Origin: Salinimonas profundi
GTDB lineage: Bacteria; Pseudomonadota; Gammaproteobacteria; Enterobacterales; Alteromonadaceae
Reading direction: 5' to 3'
DNA: 64,000 bases
Assembly: GCF_014750655.1 (NCBI RefSeq)
Contig: NZ_JABBXD010000001.1
Location: forward strand, 62,001 to 126,000
Shown: one piece after another, positions 62,506-64,000 of the stretch
Layout of the letters: the number at the start of each line of letters is the position of its first letter
Numbering within the stretch: the stretch's first letter is position 1
Translations under genes and position numbers: made by a program
Notes under the pieces: model-generated
The model's input: the letters and a program-made list of their open reading frames with translations, nothing else
Database searches by the model: none
Told to the model about the DNA's origin: nothing

Positions 62506-62532
62506 ACGGTAAATTCGGGATGAATTTACCGT
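62506..62532. repeat. Perfect 11-base hairpin
   Basis: ACGGTAAATTC (62506-62516) and GAATTTACCGT (62522-62532) flank GGGAT. No T-run follows on either strand. It lies between DUF2789 and the S46 peptidase gene, ~105 bases before the peptidase start, and could end the first transcript weakly or bind a regulator. Confidence 0.55.
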
Positions 62533-62638
62533 GGCAACAAATTTACACATTTTAGTCTGCGGTTTTAGCCTTAAAGACTGGGCGCGTTAGTCATTACACG
62601 GTAGTATCACTCGGATGACACTCGAATAAGGAACTGTA

Positions 62639-64000
62639 ATGTCTAAGAAAATAAGCTACCTGGCTGGCGCGATGCTTCTCGCCGGAACAGGCAGCGCACT
62701 CGCCAAAGAAGGCATGTTTACGCCTGAACAGCTTCCTCAAATCAGCGCAGATTTGAAAAAAACAGGATTAGAAATATCTCCCGAATCATTAAGTGATTTG
62801 ACCGACTTTCCGATGGGCGCGATTGTATCGCTCGGCGGCTGCTCAGCATCCTTTGTTTCAGACAAAGGACTGGCCGTTACAAACCATCACTGTGCACGTG
62901 GTTCAGTTCAATACAACTCCACCGCTGAAAACAACTATCTGAAAAACGGTTTTCTGGCTAAAAAGATTGGCGAAGAGTTGCCCGCTGCGCCCGGGACGAG
63001 GATGTATGTCACCGTCGAATTCTCTGATGTCACAGACAAAATCCTCGGCAAGCTGGACGAAAAGGTAACCGGCAGAGAACGTTTTGACGCAATCGTGGAT
63101 ATGCAAAAGCAACTTATCCAGGAATGTGAATCAGAGCCGGGCTATCGCTGCTCAGTGCCTTCTTTTTATAACGGTAAAGAATACAAGCTGATTAAACAGC
63201 TTGAGATACAGGATGTTCGTATTGCCTATGCGCCTGCCGACTCAGTCGGTAAATATGGTGGGGATATTGATAACTGGATGTGGCCGCGCCATACCGGCGA
63301 TTTTTCTTTTTACCGTGCTTATGTCGGAAAAGACGGTAAGCCGGCTGAGTATGCAGAAGATAATGTGCCTTATCAGCCTGAGCATGTGCTTAAGGTTTCT
63401 GCCGCTGGACTTAAAGACGGTGATTTCGTCATGGCTGCAGGCTATCCTGGTTCAACAGACCGCTATGCACGACTGGTCGCAGTTAAGCACACCTTCAACT
63501 GGTTATATCCTACCTACATTGACCTGATTGAAACGTGGATCGATACCATTGAAAAGGCGGCGCCAGAAGCCAGCGATGCGCGTATTAAGTATGAAGCGAC
63601 GCTGGCTGGTCTGAATAATTTTCTGAAAAATACCAAAGGACAGATTGCTGGCGCTAAACGTGTCGGACTTGTTGAGCGACGTGAACAGCGTGAACAAGCG
63701 CTCAATAAGTGGCTGTCTTCTGCCGGCATGCGTGAATCGCAACTTGAAACAATTGCAAAGCTGGATGAGGTAGAAAAGCAGCAGTCGGCGTTAAGCAAAC
63801 AAACGTTCTGGTATCGTAATATCACGCGTCCACAACTACTTAGTGCTGCGCAACGTCTTTATCGCAACGCTATCGAGCAGCAAAAACCTGATGCAGAGCG
63901 TGAGCCGGGCTATCAGGATCGCGATCAGAGTCGTTTGAAGGAAAGCATGCAACGCATTGAAAGGCGGTTTGACTCAAACGTTGATAAAGCAGTCTGGGCT
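62639..64000 (+). CDS. S46-family peptidase (DPP7/DPP11 type), 3' end outside window
   Basis: The first 454 codons of a secreted serine dipeptidyl peptidase are present, from ATG 62639 (with AAGGA upstream) to the window edge. It has a signal peptide (GAMLLAGTGSALA) and the chymotrypsin-fold catalytic His in GLAVTNHHCARG. The catalytic Asp is in KYGGDIDNWMWPRHTGDFSFYRAYV, and a DGDFVMAAGYPGSTDRY strand follows. The catalytic Ser lies beyond the window. DPP7/DPP11 remove dipeptides from the N-terminus of peptides in the periplasm. The family usually has ~720 residues. Confidence 0.92.
   Translation, partial: MSKKISYLAGAMLLAGTGSALAKEGMFTPEQLPQISADLKKTGLEISPESLSDLTDFPMGAIVSLGGCSASFVSDKGLAVTNHHCARGSVQYNSTAENNYLKNGFLAKKIGEELPAAPGTRMYVTVEFSDVTDKILGKLDEKVTGRERFDAIVDMQKQLIQECESEPGYRCSVPSFYNGKEYKLIKQLEIQDVRIAYAPADSVGKYGGDIDNWMWPRHTGDFSFYRAYVGKDGKPAEYAEDNVPYQPEHVLKVSAAGLKDGDFVMAAGYPGSTDRYARLVAVKHTFNWLYPTYIDLIETWIDTIEKAAPEASDARIKYEATLAGLNNFLKNTKGQIAGAKRVGLVERREQREQALNKWLSSAGMRESQLETIAKLDEVEKQQSALSKQTFWYRNITRPQLLSAAQRLYRNAIEQQKPDAEREPGYQDRDQSRLKESMQRIERRFDSNVDKAVWA

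Noticed and set aside
1..64000. CRISPR array, prophage, insertion sequence or defence island
   Set aside because: No direct-repeat array, transposase, integrase, restriction-modification or toxin-antitoxin genes were seen; the sbcCD genes are ordinary chromosomal repair genes.

Overview
The window reads as a chromosomal segment of a marine gammaproteobacterium of the Alteromonadales (Alteromonas-like). This is inferred from gene content: MiaE, MaoP next to HdfR, DUF2750 and DUF2789 proteins, an S46 dipeptidyl peptidase, an E. coli-like tRNA-Pro(GGG), and complete gammaproteobacterial housekeeping genes. Coding density is high. I see no prophage, insertion sequence, CRISPR array or integron.

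Region by region. 0-6 kb: a gene end cut by the window edge, a Yip1-type membrane protein, a large SDR-SPW-VKOR fusion protein, miaE and two membrane proteins. 6-18 kb: housekeeping (lpxH, ppiB, cysS, mltD, gloB, a degenerate methyltransferase, metG, apbC/mrp, dcd, tRNA-Pro). 18-35 kb: secreted proteins (an NTF2-like protein and a PEP-CTERM-like protein), a DUF3360-type transporter, sbcD-sbcC, a FadL-type porin, an HxlR regulator, glpK, asd, a PagL-like lipid A deacylase, a diguanylate cyclase, an MDR oxidoreductase and a FrnE-like DsbA protein. 36-53 kb: a signalling and envelope-stress island (below), interrupted by an mlaA-RND pair and a YfbR-like HD protein. 53-64 kb: exoD, an EAL phosphodiesterase, LysR, a rhodanese divergent from an ArsR regulator, a PRC-barrel gene coupled to fumC, maoP, hdfR, DUF2750, DUF2789, and an S46 peptidase that runs off the end.

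The most interesting part is the 36-53 kb island. A five-gene minus-strand operon encodes an NtrC-type sigma-54 activator, a 75-residue stand-alone histidine-kinase DHp-like protein, a CHASE3 sensor kinase, an Rcp1-type single-domain response regulator, and a REC-HK-REC-REC hybrid kinase. Around it, in the correct orientation, I find -24/-12 (GG-N10-GC) sigma-54 promoter matches upstream of exoD, a DUF883/YqjE-type operon ending in a lipoprotein, a DUF2383-type four-helix protein, a DUF1328 plus acidic lipoprotein pair, a two-BON-domain periplasmic protein, and an orphan REC protein. The sequence therefore suggests a self-contained sigma-54 envelope-stress regulon next to its own phosphorelay. 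The promoter matches are seen directly. The regulatory link is inference.

Several start codons were moved inward from the longest reading frame because a ribosome binding site and family alignment support a later start (cysS, sbcD, the BON protein, mlaA, the RND protein, DUF2383, rhodanese, PRC-barrel, HxlR and others). Two short genes (DUF1328 at 43405-43581 and a 57-residue protein at 38908-39081) were found by direct reading. All family names are from memory of sequence motifs; no database search was run.
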